DNA of 48,792 nt from Clostridium sp. K4410.MGS-306. Lineage in GTDB: Bacteria; Cyanobacteriota; Vampirovibrionia; Gastranaerophilales; Gastranaerophilaceae. The notes under the pieces were generated by a model that had not been told where the DNA came from, searched no databases, and saw nothing but the letters and a program-made list of their open reading frames with translations. Each line of letters opens with the position of its first letter. Positions within the stretch are counted from its first letter, which is position 1. Below are positions 24,244 to 35,206 of the stretch, piece by piece. The stretch spans positions 1 to 48,792 of the forward strand of contig LARD01000018.1 of NCBI GenBank assembly GCA_000980375.1, read 5' to 3'. A program made the position numbers and the translations under genes.

Positions 24244-26502
24244 TTATAATATATCAATCGGGTCAACGTCGACGGTGAGTTTTATGTCGTCGGGCAGCTT
24301 GATTTGCGCGAGAAAAGACAGAATAAACCTGCGGCCTTTTTCGCCGAGCTTGTTTTTTATGAGAATCTGAAACCTGTAATACTCCTGCAAACGCTCTATT
24401 ACACACGGATTGGGGCCAAGAACAGCCACGGGCTCTGTCAGCTGTCTTTTGTCCACAATGTCGTTGAGCCGCATTGCAATTTCTTGCGCGCTTCTCTCTG
24501 CTCTGAACTGGTTTTTTGAAGACAGAATTACGCGGATAATCTGGCTGAAAGGCGGGTAATCAAAGTCTTCGCGGGCTTCGATTTCAGTGTTGTAAAAACT
24601 TTCGTAATCCTGTTGTTTTGCTGTCTCAAGCCCGAAAAAGTCTGGGTTGTAAGTCTGAAAATACACTTCACCCGGGTTGTCTCCTCTGCCTGCACGGCCT
24701 GCAACCTGTGTGAGAAGCTGAAATCCCCGCTCGCAAGAGCGAAAATCAGGAAGGTTGAACCCGTTGTCAGCATTTATTACGCCAACAAGCGTTACATTGG
24801 GGTTGTCCAGCCCTTTTGCCAGCATTTGAGTGCCTATCAGAATGTCGATTTTTCCATTCCTGAAATCTTCCAATATGCGGATGTGTTCATTTTTTCGTGC
24901 AAGAGAATCGCTGTCCAGCCGCACTATATTGCAGTTCGGAAAAAGCTTTTGCGCAATCAGCTCTACCTTTTGCACACCCGTGCCGCAGTTTTGCAATGCA
25001 TCGCTTCCGCATTTGGGGCATTGGGTAACAAGAGGCTCCTCATGCTCGCAGTAGTGGCATTTCAGCGTTTGTGTTTGTGAGTGAAAAATCAATGGAATTG
25101 CGCATTTGGGGCACTGTATAACCTCGCCGCACGCAAGGCACTGGGTGTAGGTCGAAAAACCTCTTCTGTTCATCAGGATGATGGTTTGTTTTTTGTCGCG
25201 CAGATTTTTTTCAATTGCGGTTTTAAGACTGCGCGAGAACACGCCGTGGTTGGCTCTAAAGTGTTCTTCTCGCATATCTACCACACGTACTTTTGCCATG
25301 GGGTAGTCATTGTAGCGTTTTTTCATTTCTAAGAGGCTGCCGGAGTTTTTTGCGTAATAGTATGTATTTATATCAGGGGTTGCGCTGCCTGAAAGAAGCG
25401 GGCAGTTGTTGAGTTCTGCCAGTTTTTGCGCTACTTTTCTTGCGTCATAGCGGGGGGCGGGCATTGTTTGTTTGTATGCGCTTTCGTGCTCTTCGTCAAT
25501 GATGATGAGCCCTATGTTTTTTAACGGTGCAAACACGGCAGAGCGCGCCCCTGCAAGGATTCTGATTTCGTTATTTTTTATCTTTTGCCACACGTCAAAT
25601 TTTTCGCCGTCAGAAATGCTCGAGTGCCAGATGGCTGTTTTGTCTGTGCCGAACCTTCTTGCAAGACGCTGTGTCAACACAGAAGCCAGTGCAATTTCCG
25701 GCGCCAAAAACAGCACGTTTTTGCCCTGTTCAAGCACTTTTTGTATTGCCTTAAAATACACCTCTGTCTTGCCCGATGACGTAACCCCGTGCAGCAGAAT
25801 CGACGAATGCGAGCCAAGGCGCTTTTCTATCTCTTCATAAACGGTTTTTTGTTCGTCCAAAAGAGGCGGGAAGGGTTCAAGGTTTTGCTGTTTAAAAATT
25901 TCAACAGGGTTTCTAAAAACCTGCTCCTGTGTAATTTCAACACAGCCCAGAGCCTCGAGTTTGTTCAGGGTAGCGCGTGTGGTTTTTGCGGATTTTTCAA
26001 AATCAATGAGCCTTGTTTTGCCGGCTTCTTTTAGTTTTTCAAGGATTTCAATCTGCCTTTTTGATGCGTTGTCAAAGGTTTTAAACTCTATGAGTTTTTC
26101 CGTAAGCTCTTTTTGTGCTCCGTTTAAAAATTTCATGGGAACAGCGCATTCGATAACGTTTTGTATGGAGCAAAAGTAGTAATCTGCTGTCCATTCAAGG
26201 AATTTGAGATAATCGATATCAAAAATCGGGGTTGTATCAAGGATTTTTGAGATTTTTTTTGCTCTGATTCCTTCCGGCAGATAGTTTGTAAACCCCGTGA
26301 CAAATGCGTTAATAAGCCCCATTCTGCCAAAAGGCACAAGAACGGGCTGGCCGATTTTTATCAGGGTTTTCATCTCATCAGGAATGAGATAGCTGAAAGT
26401 TTTTACCCCGATGCCTTTTACAGACGTAAGAACAAGGGCATATTTGTTAAACATGCCCTCTTGTTGTTCTTTTGTTGTATCAAAATCCTTATTCTGCGTC
26501 AT
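24244..26502 (-). CDS. priA: Primosomal protein N' (PriA helicase)
   Basis: A 752-residue superfamily 2 helicase restarting stalled replication forks. Walker A is LLHGVTSSGKTEVYF (about 239-253). The DEEH box reads IIDEEHESAYKQ, and RRGF(S) and GTQMLAKG motifs follow. The zinc-binding insert has the expected cysteine pairs: CLACG, CPKC, CHYC and CPKC (about 455-510). The family N-terminus normally begins near YALVLTSVKGIG, so the ATG at 26454, 16 codons in, is a possible start. That would remove the 14-nt overlap with the PC4-like gene; neither start has a good ribosome site. Convergent with scpB, 4 nt between stops. Confidence 0.96.
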   Translation of the reverse strand: MTQNKDFDTTKEQQEGMFNKYALVLTSVKGIGVKTFSYLIPDEMKTLIKIGQPVLVPFGRMGLINAFVTGFTNYLPEGIRAKKISKILDTTPIFDIDYLKFLEWTADYYFCSIQNVIECAVPMKFLNGAQKELTEKLIEFKTFDNASKRQIEILEKLKEAGKTRLIDFEKSAKTTRATLNKLEALGCVEITQEQVFRNPVEIFKQQNLEPFPPLLDEQKTVYEEIEKRLGSHSSILLHGVTSSGKTEVYFKAIQKVLEQGKNVLFLAPEIALASVLTQRLARRFGTDKTAIWHSSISDGEKFDVWQKIKNNEIRILAGARSAVFAPLKNIGLIIIDEEHESAYKQTMPAPRYDARKVAQKLAELNNCPLLSGSATPDINTYYYAKNSGSLLEMKKRYNDYPMAKVRVVDMREEHFRANHGVFSRSLKTAIEKNLRDKKQTIILMNRRGFSTYTQCLACGEVIQCPKCAIPLIFHSQTQTLKCHYCEHEEPLVTQCPKCGSDALQNCGTGVQKVELIAQKLFPNCNIVRLDSDSLARKNEHIRILEDFRNGKIDILIGTQMLAKGLDNPNVTLVGVINADNGFNLPDFRSCERGFQLLTQVAGRAGRGDNPGEVYFQTYNPDFFGLETAKQQDYESFYNTEIEAREDFDYPPFSQIIRVILSSKNQFRAERSAQEIAMRLNDIVDKRQLTEPVAVLGPNPCVIERLQEYYRFQILIKNKLGEKGRRFILSFLAQIKLPDDIKLTVDVDPIDIL

Positions 26503-26734
26503 CTGTTGACATAAATTCTTTCATTGCTTCGTCAATAGCGTCTTTTAAAAGCTCCATGTTTTCAGGTGAAACAGTTACGCCTTTTTTTGTGGGCAGCCAG
26601 TTGAGGCCGTCATCTGTTGTGTAATAAATTCGCATATCAAGGTAGCTTTTGCCTTTGTATTCGTTGATAGAAATCTGTAATTGTTCAGTTGCGCTTCTGG
26701 GTACAGTAGCGATTAATTTTGGTTCTGCTGCCAT
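26489..26734 (-). CDS. PC4/YdbC-like single-stranded DNA-binding protein
   Basis: An 81-residue protein matching the bacterial PC4/p15 coactivator fold: beta strands with LQISINEYKGKSYLDMRIYYTTDDGLNWLPTKKGVTV, then a helix (ENMELLKDAIDEAMKEF). Such proteins bind single-stranded DNA as dimers. GAGGAG lies 7 nt before the ATG. The 3' end overlaps the priA frame by 14 nt, so an ssDNA-binding protein is coupled to a replication-restart helicase, a sensible functional pairing though inferred. Confidence 0.85.
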   Translation of the reverse strand: MAAEPKLIATVPRSATEQLQISINEYKGKSYLDMRIYYTTDDGLNWLPTKKGVTVSPENMELLKDAIDEAMKEFMSTDDAE

Positions 26735-26765
26735 GTTTTTTCTCCTCTAACTTTTATCAAATTTT

Positions 26766-26774
26766 ATTGTAGCA
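26766..26774 (-). promoter_or_regulatory. Extended -10 promoter of the PC4-priA operon
   Basis: Read on the minus strand, TGCTACAAT is an extended -10 element, 32 nt before the PC4 start codon. No strong -35. It lies back to back with the promoter of the GNAT gene. Confidence 0.6.
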
Positions 26775-26780
26775 TGCATT

Positions 26781-26808
26781 TTGTAAGTTTAATAAAAAAT
26801 GATAAAAT
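26781..26808 (+). promoter_or_regulatory. Promoter of the tandem GNAT gene
   Basis: TTGTAA (26781-26786), a 16-nt spacer ending in TGA, then TAAAAT (26803-26808) gives a -35 plus extended -10. AGGA follows at 26816. This places the start at the ATG at 26834, not at an upstream in-frame ATG (26774) that precedes the promoter. Confidence 0.5.
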
Positions 26809-26833
26809 AAATATTAGGATAGAAATCGAATTT

Positions 26834-27856
26834 ATGGCAAAGATTAGAAATTTAGCTTTAAGAGACATTCCAAAACTCAAAAAGATGATATCTATGATAT
26901 CCAATTTGAGCAGTGCTAATGTGTCTTTCGGGTACAAAACTTATGTGCCTTTTCCATTAAATTTGATTAACAGATTTTTGCCGCTGCGTTTTAAATTTGC
27001 GCAGGATTCTTACGTGGCAATAGAAGACAAAAAGCTCTGCGGGCTTGTCACGCTAAAGCCGCAGGAAAAAAACCCCCAGAGCTGGAGGATTTCAAAGCTT
27101 TTTCTTGACGAAAACGGCTACGATATCGGACGCCAGCTCGTGAGCTTTGTTATTGCAAAATACGGAGCCATGGGCGCAAACACTTTCAGTGTAAAGGTTG
27201 ATGAAAGCCATGAGGAGCTTTTGGAGCTGTTTTCCAAAGGCTGCGGTTTTCGTGCTTGCTCGTCAGAGCAGCTGTGGAAAATGGAGGAGATAAAACTCTC
27301 GACTCCGTCTTTGGAGAAAGGGTTTTTTAGACCCTTTAAAAACTCTGATGCGTCTGTTGTTGCAGGTATTTATAATGAGTTGATTTATCCTCATTTCAGA
27401 TATTCGCTTGCAAAAAACCCCCGCGAGTTTGAAAACGTATTATGCAGCGGTCTGCACGACACTTCTTTTTTCCGATATGTAATAGAAGACCGCTCAAAAC
27501 ACTCTATCAAAGGCTATTTCTCCATACAAACCGATGACAATGAAAACTTTATTCTCAATGTTGATTTGGTAAGTGCGTTTGATGAGTATTTGAGTGATGT
27601 AATCAATTTTTCTATAAGCCAGATTATGATGAGAAAAAGAGTGTTTAATCTGTATTTTAGAAACAAAAAATACCAGACAAGCGGCACCAAAACAGAAAAA
27701 TACTTGAAAGAAAACGGATTTAAGAATATCAAAAATCAGATTGTGCTTGTAAAAGACTATTACAAACGCGTGCAGGAAGACGAAAGGTATTCAAAACCTG
27801 CCATAGCGTTTTCAGAAATCACAAGAAAACCAGCTTTTAAAAGCACAATGGATTAA
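26834..27856 (+). CDS. Tandem GNAT-like acetyltransferase
   Basis: About 340 residues that look like two GNAT-type halves. The first (about 1-150) runs from MAKIRNLALRDIPKLKKM through SWRISKLFLDENGYDIGRQLVSFV, the usual acetyl-CoA-binding strand-helix region. The second (about 165-320) starts FFRPFKNSDASVVAGIYNELI and ends in KYLKENGFKNIKNQIVLVKDY. The second half lacks a clear Q/RxxGxG/A loop, so it may be inactive. The substrate is unknown. The ATG at 26834 is chosen from the promoter position and domain start. Convergent with the DivIVA-like gene. Confidence 0.75.
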   Translation: MAKIRNLALRDIPKLKKMISMISNLSSANVSFGYKTYVPFPLNLINRFLPLRFKFAQDSYVAIEDKKLCGLVTLKPQEKNPQSWRISKLFLDENGYDIGRQLVSFVIAKYGAMGANTFSVKVDESHEELLELFSKGCGFRACSSEQLWKMEEIKLSTPSLEKGFFRPFKNSDASVVAGIYNELIYPHFRYSLAKNPREFENVLCSGLHDTSFFRYVIEDRSKHSIKGYFSIQTDDNENFILNVDLVSAFDEYLSDVINFSISQIMMRKRVFNLYFRNKKYQTSGTKTEKYLKENGFKNIKNQIVLVKDYYKRVQEDERYSKPAIAFSEITRKPAFKSTMD

Positions 27857-27863
27857 CCGGCTG

Positions 27864-28466
27864 CTACATAGGGTAGTTTGCTGATGTGTAGTCTTCTTCT
27901 TCTCTGTATTGAGACTGGTCTTGCGCATAAGACGCAGTGCTGCCTGATGTTCTCAATTTTTCGAGATACAACTGCCCGTTTTTAACTATTGTATGAAGCT
28001 GTGACAAATCGTTTTCGATATTGTTAAGGATTTGTTCGGCATAGTTTTCAGCTCCTTCTTTTGTTCTGTGGGCTTCGTCTTCTGCCTGAATTTTGATTTG
28101 TTTTGCTTCTTCTATTGTTTTTTCTCTGAGCTCCTGACACTCTGTAAGAACCTGTTCTTTGATTTTTTCAGCTTCTCTTTGAACCTGATTTAAAAGCTCT
28201 GACTCGCTTAAAATCTTTTCGGCTTCGGCTTTTGCTTCCATGATAATTCTTTCAGCTCTTTGCTGGGCTTCTATCTGGATTTCTTCGCGTCTTCTCAGGA
28301 TAGATTCCGCTTCTTTTATATCCTCCGGGATAGAGGCGTCAATTCTATCGAGAATTGCTTCCATTTCAGAGCTTTTTACCATGACAAAACCGGGAAGAAA
28401 ATGAAAACCTTTGTCTAATATAAAATTGGCTCTTCCTAATAAATCTTTGATTCTAAGTTGTGTCAT
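27864..28466 (-). CDS. DivIVA/Cdv3-like coiled-coil protein
   Basis: A 200-residue protein. After a short N-terminal region, residues about 45-165 form a long charged coiled coil with heptad-spaced Ala/Ile/Leu (IEAQQRAERIIMEAKAEAEKIL...). The C-terminal 35 residues are Ser/Tyr/Gln-rich and probably disordered. It resembles DivIVA-like or ATP-synthase-b-like helices. It starts 9 nt after coaD; in cyanobacteria a DivIVA-like division gene (cdv3) is, as I recall, a coaD neighbour, which supports a cell-division role. No membrane segment is evident. AAAGG lies rather far (13 nt) upstream; an internal Met near residue 29 or 35 is an alternative start. Confidence 0.7.
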   Translation of the reverse strand: MTQLRIKDLLGRANFILDKGFHFLPGFVMVKSSEMEAILDRIDASIPEDIKEAESILRRREEIQIEAQQRAERIIMEAKAEAEKILSESELLNQVQREAEKIKEQVLTECQELREKTIEEAKQIKIQAEDEAHRTKEGAENYAEQILNNIENDLSQLHTIVKNGQLYLEKLRTSGSTASYAQDQSQYREEEDYTSANYPM

Positions 28467-28475
28467 ATCAGATAC

Positions 28476-28967
28476 TTACCTTTCGTTAGTTATATTTTTA
28501 AAATATTTTACCACACTTTCGGGAACAAATTTAGAAATATCTCCGTTGTATTTTGCAATTTCTTTGACAGTGCTGGAGGAAATAAAATTGTACTTGGGTT
28601 TTGTAATCAAAAAAACTGTTGTTACAGACGGAGCAAGCGCGTTGTTTGTTTGCGAAAGCTGCATTTCGTATTCAAAATCCGATACTGCTCTCAGTCCCCT
28701 GATTAAAATATCAGAGCCGACTTTTTTTGCATATTCGATAGTCAGACCGTCAAAGCTGTCCACCTCGACATTATCCAGTCCCATTTCTTTAACTGCTTCT
28801 TGTATAAGAGCTACTCTGTCTGCTGTGGGTAAAAAGCCTTTTTTGGAATCGTTTTTTAACACTGCAATAATAACCTTGCCAAACATTTTGGAGGCTTTGG
28901 CAAGAACATCTAAATGTCCTTTTGTTACCGGGTCAAAACTTCCGGGGTATATTGCCGTCTTTCCCAT
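28476..28967 (-). CDS. coaD: Phosphopantetheine adenylyltransferase
   Basis: A 163-residue enzyme transferring AMP to 4'-phosphopantetheine in coenzyme A synthesis. It has the nucleotidyltransferase start AIYPGSFDPVTKGHLDVL (with T/HxGH as TKGH), the RGLRAVSDFEYEMQLSQTN substrate region and the ISSSTVKEIA motif. Full family length. Divergent from the GT2 gene and followed 9 nt later by the DivIVA/Cdv3-like gene. Confidence 0.98.
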   Translation of the reverse strand: MGKTAIYPGSFDPVTKGHLDVLAKASKMFGKVIIAVLKNDSKKGFLPTADRVALIQEAVKEMGLDNVEVDSFDGLTIEYAKKVGSDILIRGLRAVSDFEYEMQLSQTNNALAPSVTTVFLITKPKYNFISSSTVKEIAKYNGDISKFVPESVVKYFKNITNER

Positions 28968-29080
28968 TCACTTTTTTCCGTATATGTAGTACTACAGTAT
29001 AATTATATAATCGTAAATTTAAAAATATTGCGATTTTGAAGAGAATTGTTTATTATTGTTACAAATTTAAAATATTTTTT

Positions 29081-29089
29081 TGGTATAAT
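29081..29089 (+). promoter_or_regulatory. Extended -10 promoter of the GT2-rlmD operon
   Basis: TGGTATAAT is a perfect extended -10 element; no strong -35 is seen. Transcription would start near 29096, about 25 nt before the TTG start, with GAGGG in between. Confidence 0.65.
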
Positions 29090-29121
29090 GTTGTCAGCGA
29101 AAGATTTTTGAGGGACTGGGT

Positions 29122-30477
29122 TTGATTGAGAGAATAGTTTTAACAATATTAATCGCCTCACTCTGGCTTTTTCTATTTATTTTCCAGAACTTTATGTCTA
29201 CATTCTGGGCGATTTTAATTTTGTGCGGTTTGATGTCGCTTTACTGCATTTATATGCAGATTGCACTTAAACACCAAAAAATTAAACTGAAAAAACAGCC
29301 CGAAGAACTCAACTGGAACTACAAACCATTCGTGTCTGTGATGATTCCCGCACACAATGAGCAGGATGTTATTGAAAAAACTGTTGAAAATGTGCTGGCA
29401 ATGGATTATGAAAAATTTGAAATTTTTATAATCGATGACAGAAGCGAAGACAACACAGCAGAAAAACTAAAAGAACTTGAGCAAAAATACGAAAATGTCC
29501 ATGCCTATATCCGTGCAAAAGACGCTTTCCCCGGAAAATCAGCCGTACTTAACGAAGTGCTGCCCCTCACAAAAGGCGAAGCCATCCTCGTGTTTGATGC
29601 TGATGCAAGGGTCAAGCCCGACTTTTTAACAAACCTTATCCCCCACCTTGAAAAAGACAACGTGGGTGCTGTTCAGGCAAGAAAGGTTATTATAAACAGA
29701 GACGAAAATTTCCTGACCCGCTGTCAGGATAACGAATACGCACTTGATACACATTTTCAGGTCAGCCGTAACTGCATAAAAGGTGCAGTGGAGTTGAGAG
29801 GCAACGGCGAGCTGCTCAAAAGAGAAGCGCTGCTTGATATCAACGGCTGGAATAACTACACAATCACAGACGACCTTGATATGTCGACACGCCTTCATAT
29901 AAAAGGCTGGGACGTTCGTTTTTGTCCTGATGTTTGTGTTTATGAAGAAGCAGTTGTCAAGTTTATCCCGCTTTTAAAACAGAGAAGAAGATGGGTTGAA
30001 GGCAGCATAAGAAGATACCTCGAGCATTTCTGGGGCGTGCTTTTTTCAAAAGACATGTCGCTTCGTGTGAGCATTGACATGATTGCTTACATCACAGAGT
30101 TTATTCTGCCATTCTGGATGATTTCAGAGATTTGTTTTCAGGCGTTCAAATACGTAAAAGAATCACCAAACTGCATTTCTTCATCTTTGCTTGTTTCTAT
30201 TGTGGTGTGCGGATTTTTTACAACAGGGCTTTTGTACAGTATAAGAAAATACAATCACCAATCCAGATTCCAGAGTGTAATACAGGCTGTGCAAACAGGT
30301 ATTTTTCTTTGCACGGTATGGTTCCCGATTGTAGTATTTATTGTGTTTAAAATAATCTTCTTCCCAAAAACAATGGACTGGGGCAAAACCACCCACGGTG
30401 TTACGAAGATGGAAGAAGACATTAACACTATTGATAGCGAAAATACAGACGAAGAAACACAAGAGCAGACGGTATAA
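29122..30477 (+). CDS. Membrane GT2 glycosyltransferase (polysaccharide synthase type)
   Basis: A 451-residue processive-type family 2 glycosyltransferase. Two N-terminal membrane helices (about 3-22 and 26-47) lead into a cytoplasmic catalytic domain: MIPAHNEQDVIEKTV, IIDDRSEDNT, the metal-binding FDADARVKPDFL, ITDDLDMSTRLH and the QxxRW-type QRRRWVEGS. Three or so C-terminal helices follow (about 310-420). This is the layout of poly-GlcNAc and cellulose synthase relatives, so it probably makes and threads an exopolysaccharide; the sugar is unknown and no partner genes are adjacent. TTG start with GAGGG 8 nt upstream. The methyltransferase gene begins 3 nt after its stop codon. Confidence 0.9.
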   Translation: MIERIVLTILIASLWLFLFIFQNFMSTFWAILILCGLMSLYCIYMQIALKHQKIKLKKQPEELNWNYKPFVSVMIPAHNEQDVIEKTVENVLAMDYEKFEIFIIDDRSEDNTAEKLKELEQKYENVHAYIRAKDAFPGKSAVLNEVLPLTKGEAILVFDADARVKPDFLTNLIPHLEKDNVGAVQARKVIINRDENFLTRCQDNEYALDTHFQVSRNCIKGAVELRGNGELLKREALLDINGWNNYTITDDLDMSTRLHIKGWDVRFCPDVCVYEEAVVKFIPLLKQRRRWVEGSIRRYLEHFWGVLFSKDMSLRVSIDMIAYITEFILPFWMISEICFQAFKYVKESPNCISSSLLVSIVVCGFFTTGLLYSIRKYNHQSRFQSVIQAVQTGIFLCTVWFPIVVFIVFKIIFFPKTMDWGKTTHGVTKMEEDINTIDSENTDEETQEQTV

Positions 30478-30479
30478 AT

Positions 30480-31853
30480 ATGTTTAAATGCTCTGATATT
30501 GTTGAACTTTCACCTGACAAAGCCGTATACGAAGGCGATGCACTTGCAAAAGTTGAGGGCTTTCCTGTGTTTGTGCAAGGCGGCTGCCCTGGCGACAGAC
30601 TTAAGGTAAAAATTGTTAAAGCTAACAAAAACTACGCAAACGCGGTTATTGAAGAAATTCTTGAACCATCGCCTCACAGGGTAAAACCCTTTTGTCCTTT
30701 GCACAACGTTTGCGGGGGTTGCGGCTGGCAGCATATGGATTACGAATTCCAGCTGGAACAGAAAAGAAACATTGTTCAAGAAACCGTAAAAAAAATTACA
30801 GGCCTTGATATTGAAGTAAAACCCGTATTGCCCAGTCCCCAAACACGTGAATTCCGCTCAAAAGTCCAGTATCCGGTTTCTCAAACAAAAGTGTCTAAAA
30901 GGCTGCTCGCAGGGTATTACAAACGCGGGTCTCATGAGCTTGTGAATATCAAATACTGCCCGATTCAGCCCAAGATTATTGACAAAATCACCGAGTTTAT
31001 TAGAAACAAAGCACAGGAGCTCGGAATTTCGGGTTACAACGAAAACATTAAAAAAGGCTCTAAAGGCGAGCTCAGGCACATAGTTTACCGTTTTAGCAAA
31101 TCAAAAAATGAATGCATTATAATTTTTGTTGTAAACGACACAAAATTGAGCGAAAAGTTTAAAAACCTTGCCAAAAAAGTCATGGCAGAGTTTGCGCATG
31201 TTAAAGGCTGTTTGATTAACTACAACACCACAAACTCAAACCTTATCTTAACAGGCGACACAAGAAAAATTCAGGGCGAAAACCATGTTATTGAAGAAAT
31301 TGACGGAAAAGTTTTTAAAATCTCCGCAAACAGTTTCTTTCAGGTAAACATAGGGTCAGCAGAAAATATTTTTAATACGGTAAAAGAAATTATCCAAACA
31401 AACTATCCGTCTTCTCGCATTTTGGATGCATATTCCGGAGTGTCGAGCTTTGGCATATGGCTGTCTGACATTGCAAAAGAGGTTGTGTCTGTAGAAGAAG
31501 CACCCTCTGCCACAAAAGACGCTGCTGATAATGTTAAACTCAACAATGTTACAAACCTTACAGCTCTAAACGGTGATGCCAAAAAGATATTTGAACAGCT
31601 TGTTGAAAAAGGTGAAAAATTTGATGTAACGGTGCTCGACCCGCCAAGAAAAGGGTGCGAAAAAGAATCGCTCGATTACGCTATAAAACTTAGCGAAAAA
31701 GCTATTGTGTACGTTTCGTGCAATCCATCGACATTAGCCAGAGACCTTAAATATCTGCATGAAAACGGATTCACAACCAGATATATTCAGCCAGTTGACA
31801 TGTTTTGCCATTCTTATCACATCGAGTCTGTAGCCTGGCTTGAAAAAAACTAG
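30480..31853 (+). CDS. rlmD: 23S rRNA (uracil-C5)-methyltransferase, RlmD/RumA type
   Basis: A 457-residue TrmA-family SAM methyltransferase. An N-terminal TRAM domain (about 1-58, VELSPDKAVYEGDALAKVEGFPVFVQGG) is followed by iron-sulfur cysteines in CPLHNVCGGCGWQHM plus a later Cys (KYCPIQ). The C-terminal catalytic domain has the SAM motif DAYSGVSSFGIWL, the catalytic region DPPRKGC and VSCNPSTLARDL. Members methylate U1939, U747 or tRNA U54; exact site specificity is inferred. ATG sits 2 nt after the upstream stop, so it is translationally linked to the glycosyltransferase. Confidence 0.93.
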   Translation: MFKCSDIVELSPDKAVYEGDALAKVEGFPVFVQGGCPGDRLKVKIVKANKNYANAVIEEILEPSPHRVKPFCPLHNVCGGCGWQHMDYEFQLEQKRNIVQETVKKITGLDIEVKPVLPSPQTREFRSKVQYPVSQTKVSKRLLAGYYKRGSHELVNIKYCPIQPKIIDKITEFIRNKAQELGISGYNENIKKGSKGELRHIVYRFSKSKNECIIIFVVNDTKLSEKFKNLAKKVMAEFAHVKGCLINYNTTNSNLILTGDTRKIQGENHVIEEIDGKVFKISANSFFQVNIGSAENIFNTVKEIIQTNYPSSRILDAYSGVSSFGIWLSDIAKEVVSVEEAPSATKDAADNVKLNNVTNLTALNGDAKKIFEQLVEKGEKFDVTVLDPPRKGCEKESLDYAIKLSEKAIVYVSCNPSTLARDLKYLHENGFTTRYIQPVDMFCHSYHIESVAWLEKN

Positions 31854-31885
31854 CAAAAAAATTTTTTACGGTTTTTATTGCATAT

Positions 31886-32655
31886 ATGGAAATTCCTAAA
31901 AAATTATGGACTAACATGCCTTTTTTCAATGTGCAAAAGGTTGATAAACCTGTCAAAGCTTTGTTTAAACAAATTTCCGATAAAGATGACAGGCTGCTTT
32001 TTGCACCGTTGAAGCTTAAACATGAAGAGCTTGGCGATATGTATGTGAGTGTGCACAAGCATGAAAGAGCCTGGAATCGTCATGAGCTGGATATTGAAGA
32101 CAGAAGCGGCTATGTCCTTGGCAAAGAGATTTTTTCCATTGATGAGGGCAACAAAAAAATGTTTGGTTTTGATATTTTTGTAGATCCTTATTATAGAAAA
32201 AAGAAGCTGGCAGAGATTTTGCGGCTTTTTAGTATCATGATTATGAATGAAAATAAAAGTCCCAGACTAAAAATCTACTCCAAAAACACTGCTGTTTATT
32301 TCCATTCCAAATACAAGTTTGAACCGCAAATCTGGCAGTTTATGGATAGGGACAAAGCTCTTGAAAGTATTGCCGAAAACGAAGCAAAAGAGTTTATAGA
32401 AATGTCGCGTTTTGCAAAAAATATTCAGGATCGTGTCAGGTTTTTTAGAGAAGACGCTGCAAAACAAAGAGAGCTCTGTGAGGAAACACAGGAACTTATG
32501 CAAGATTATATTAACCTTGCCATGCAAAAACAAAGCCCTGAAAAAAACTATCCTCTAAAATGGGGGATGGACATGGTTTTGACAAAAGAGAAAGTAGAGT
32601 CAAACAAGGAATTTTACAACCCGCTGTTTGAACGCCACGGATTGGATTACCGGTT

Positions 32656-32659
<4 letters not shown>
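31886..32659 (+). CDS. GNAT-like lineage-specific protein, first of a pair
   Basis: A 257-residue protein with a weak GNAT-like middle: FGFDIFVDPYYRKKKLAEILRLFSIMIMNEN (about 96-126) resembles the acetyl-CoA-binding strand, pyrophosphate loop and helix, followed by IYSKNTAVYFHSKYKFEP. A helical region (about 165-215) and a conserved tail (MDMVLTKEKVESNKEFYNPLFERHGLDYRL) follow. The tail and the FHSKYKFEP segment recur in the next gene. No ribosome site is clear. Probably an unusual acetyltransferase; the target is unknown. Confidence 0.65.
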
Positions 32660-34691
<2,032 letters not shown>

Positions 34692-34706
34692 TTATAATCT
34701 CTTAAA

Positions 34707-34734
34707 ATTGTAGCACGGATAAGATAGGGGGCAA
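34707..34734 (-). promoter_or_regulatory. ahcY promoter
   Basis: On the minus strand TTGCCC, a 16-nt spacer ending in TGC, and TACAAT form a -35 plus extended -10 promoter. The leader to the ahcY start would be about 35 nt. Confidence 0.7.
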
Positions 34735-34741
34735 AAATTTA

Positions 34742-34750
34742 TGTTACAAT
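34742..34750 (+). promoter_or_regulatory. Extended -10 of smpB with leaderless spacing
   Basis: TGTTACAAT ends just 6 nt before the smpB ATG at 34757. There is no ribosome-binding site, and transcription from this box would begin at about the A of the start codon. Confidence 0.5.
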
Positions 34751-34756
34751 ACATTT

Positions 34757-35206
34757 ATGGGTAAAAAAGTTATCACTACAAATAAAAAAGCTTTTCATGA
34801 TTTTTTGATTCTGGAAAAATATAACGCAGGGATTGTGTTAACAGGTACAGAGATAAAATCAATAAGAAAAGGTGCAATAAATCTAAAAGACAGCTTTGCC
34901 AAGATTGAAGACGGCGAGGTCTGGCTTTACAACGCCCATATAAACCCTTATGAACAGGGTAATAGATACAACCACGAAGCAGAACGCAGAAGAAAGCTGC
35001 TCTTAAACAAAAACGAAATCCTTAAAATGCTCGGCAAAGTAAAAAAAGAAAAGTATACAATCATTCCCCTGAGCGTGTATCTTGAAAACGGCTGGGCCAA
35101 GGCAGAGATTGCACTGGCCAAAGGTAAACAGCTGCATGACAAACGAGAATCAATTGCTCAAAAGACAGTAGATCGAGAAATTGCACGCAGCATAAAAATC
35201 AGATAA
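34757..35206 (+). CDS. smpB: SsrA-binding protein SmpB
   Basis: A 149-residue SmpB, the tmRNA partner in rescue of stalled ribosomes. The start includes ITTNKKAFHDF and the oligonucleotide-binding core has GIVLTGTEIKSIRKGAINLKDSF. Also present are HINPYEQGNRYNHEAERRRKLLL and the basic C-terminal tail (KRESIAQKTVDREIARSIKIR) that enters the decoding centre. tmRNA itself is not in the window. Possibly translated from a leaderless message, since no Shine-Dalgarno site precedes it. Confidence 0.97.
   Translation: MGKKVITTNKKAFHDFLILEKYNAGIVLTGTEIKSIRKGAINLKDSFAKIEDGEVWLYNAHINPYEQGNRYNHEAERRRKLLLNKNEILKMLGKVKKEKYTIIPLSVYLENGWAKAEIALAKGKQLHDKRESIAQKTVDREIARSIKIR

Noticed and set aside
26774..26833. 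Upstream ATG for the tandem GNAT gene
   Set aside because: It lies before the likely promoter and overlaps the divergent promoter of the PC4 gene.
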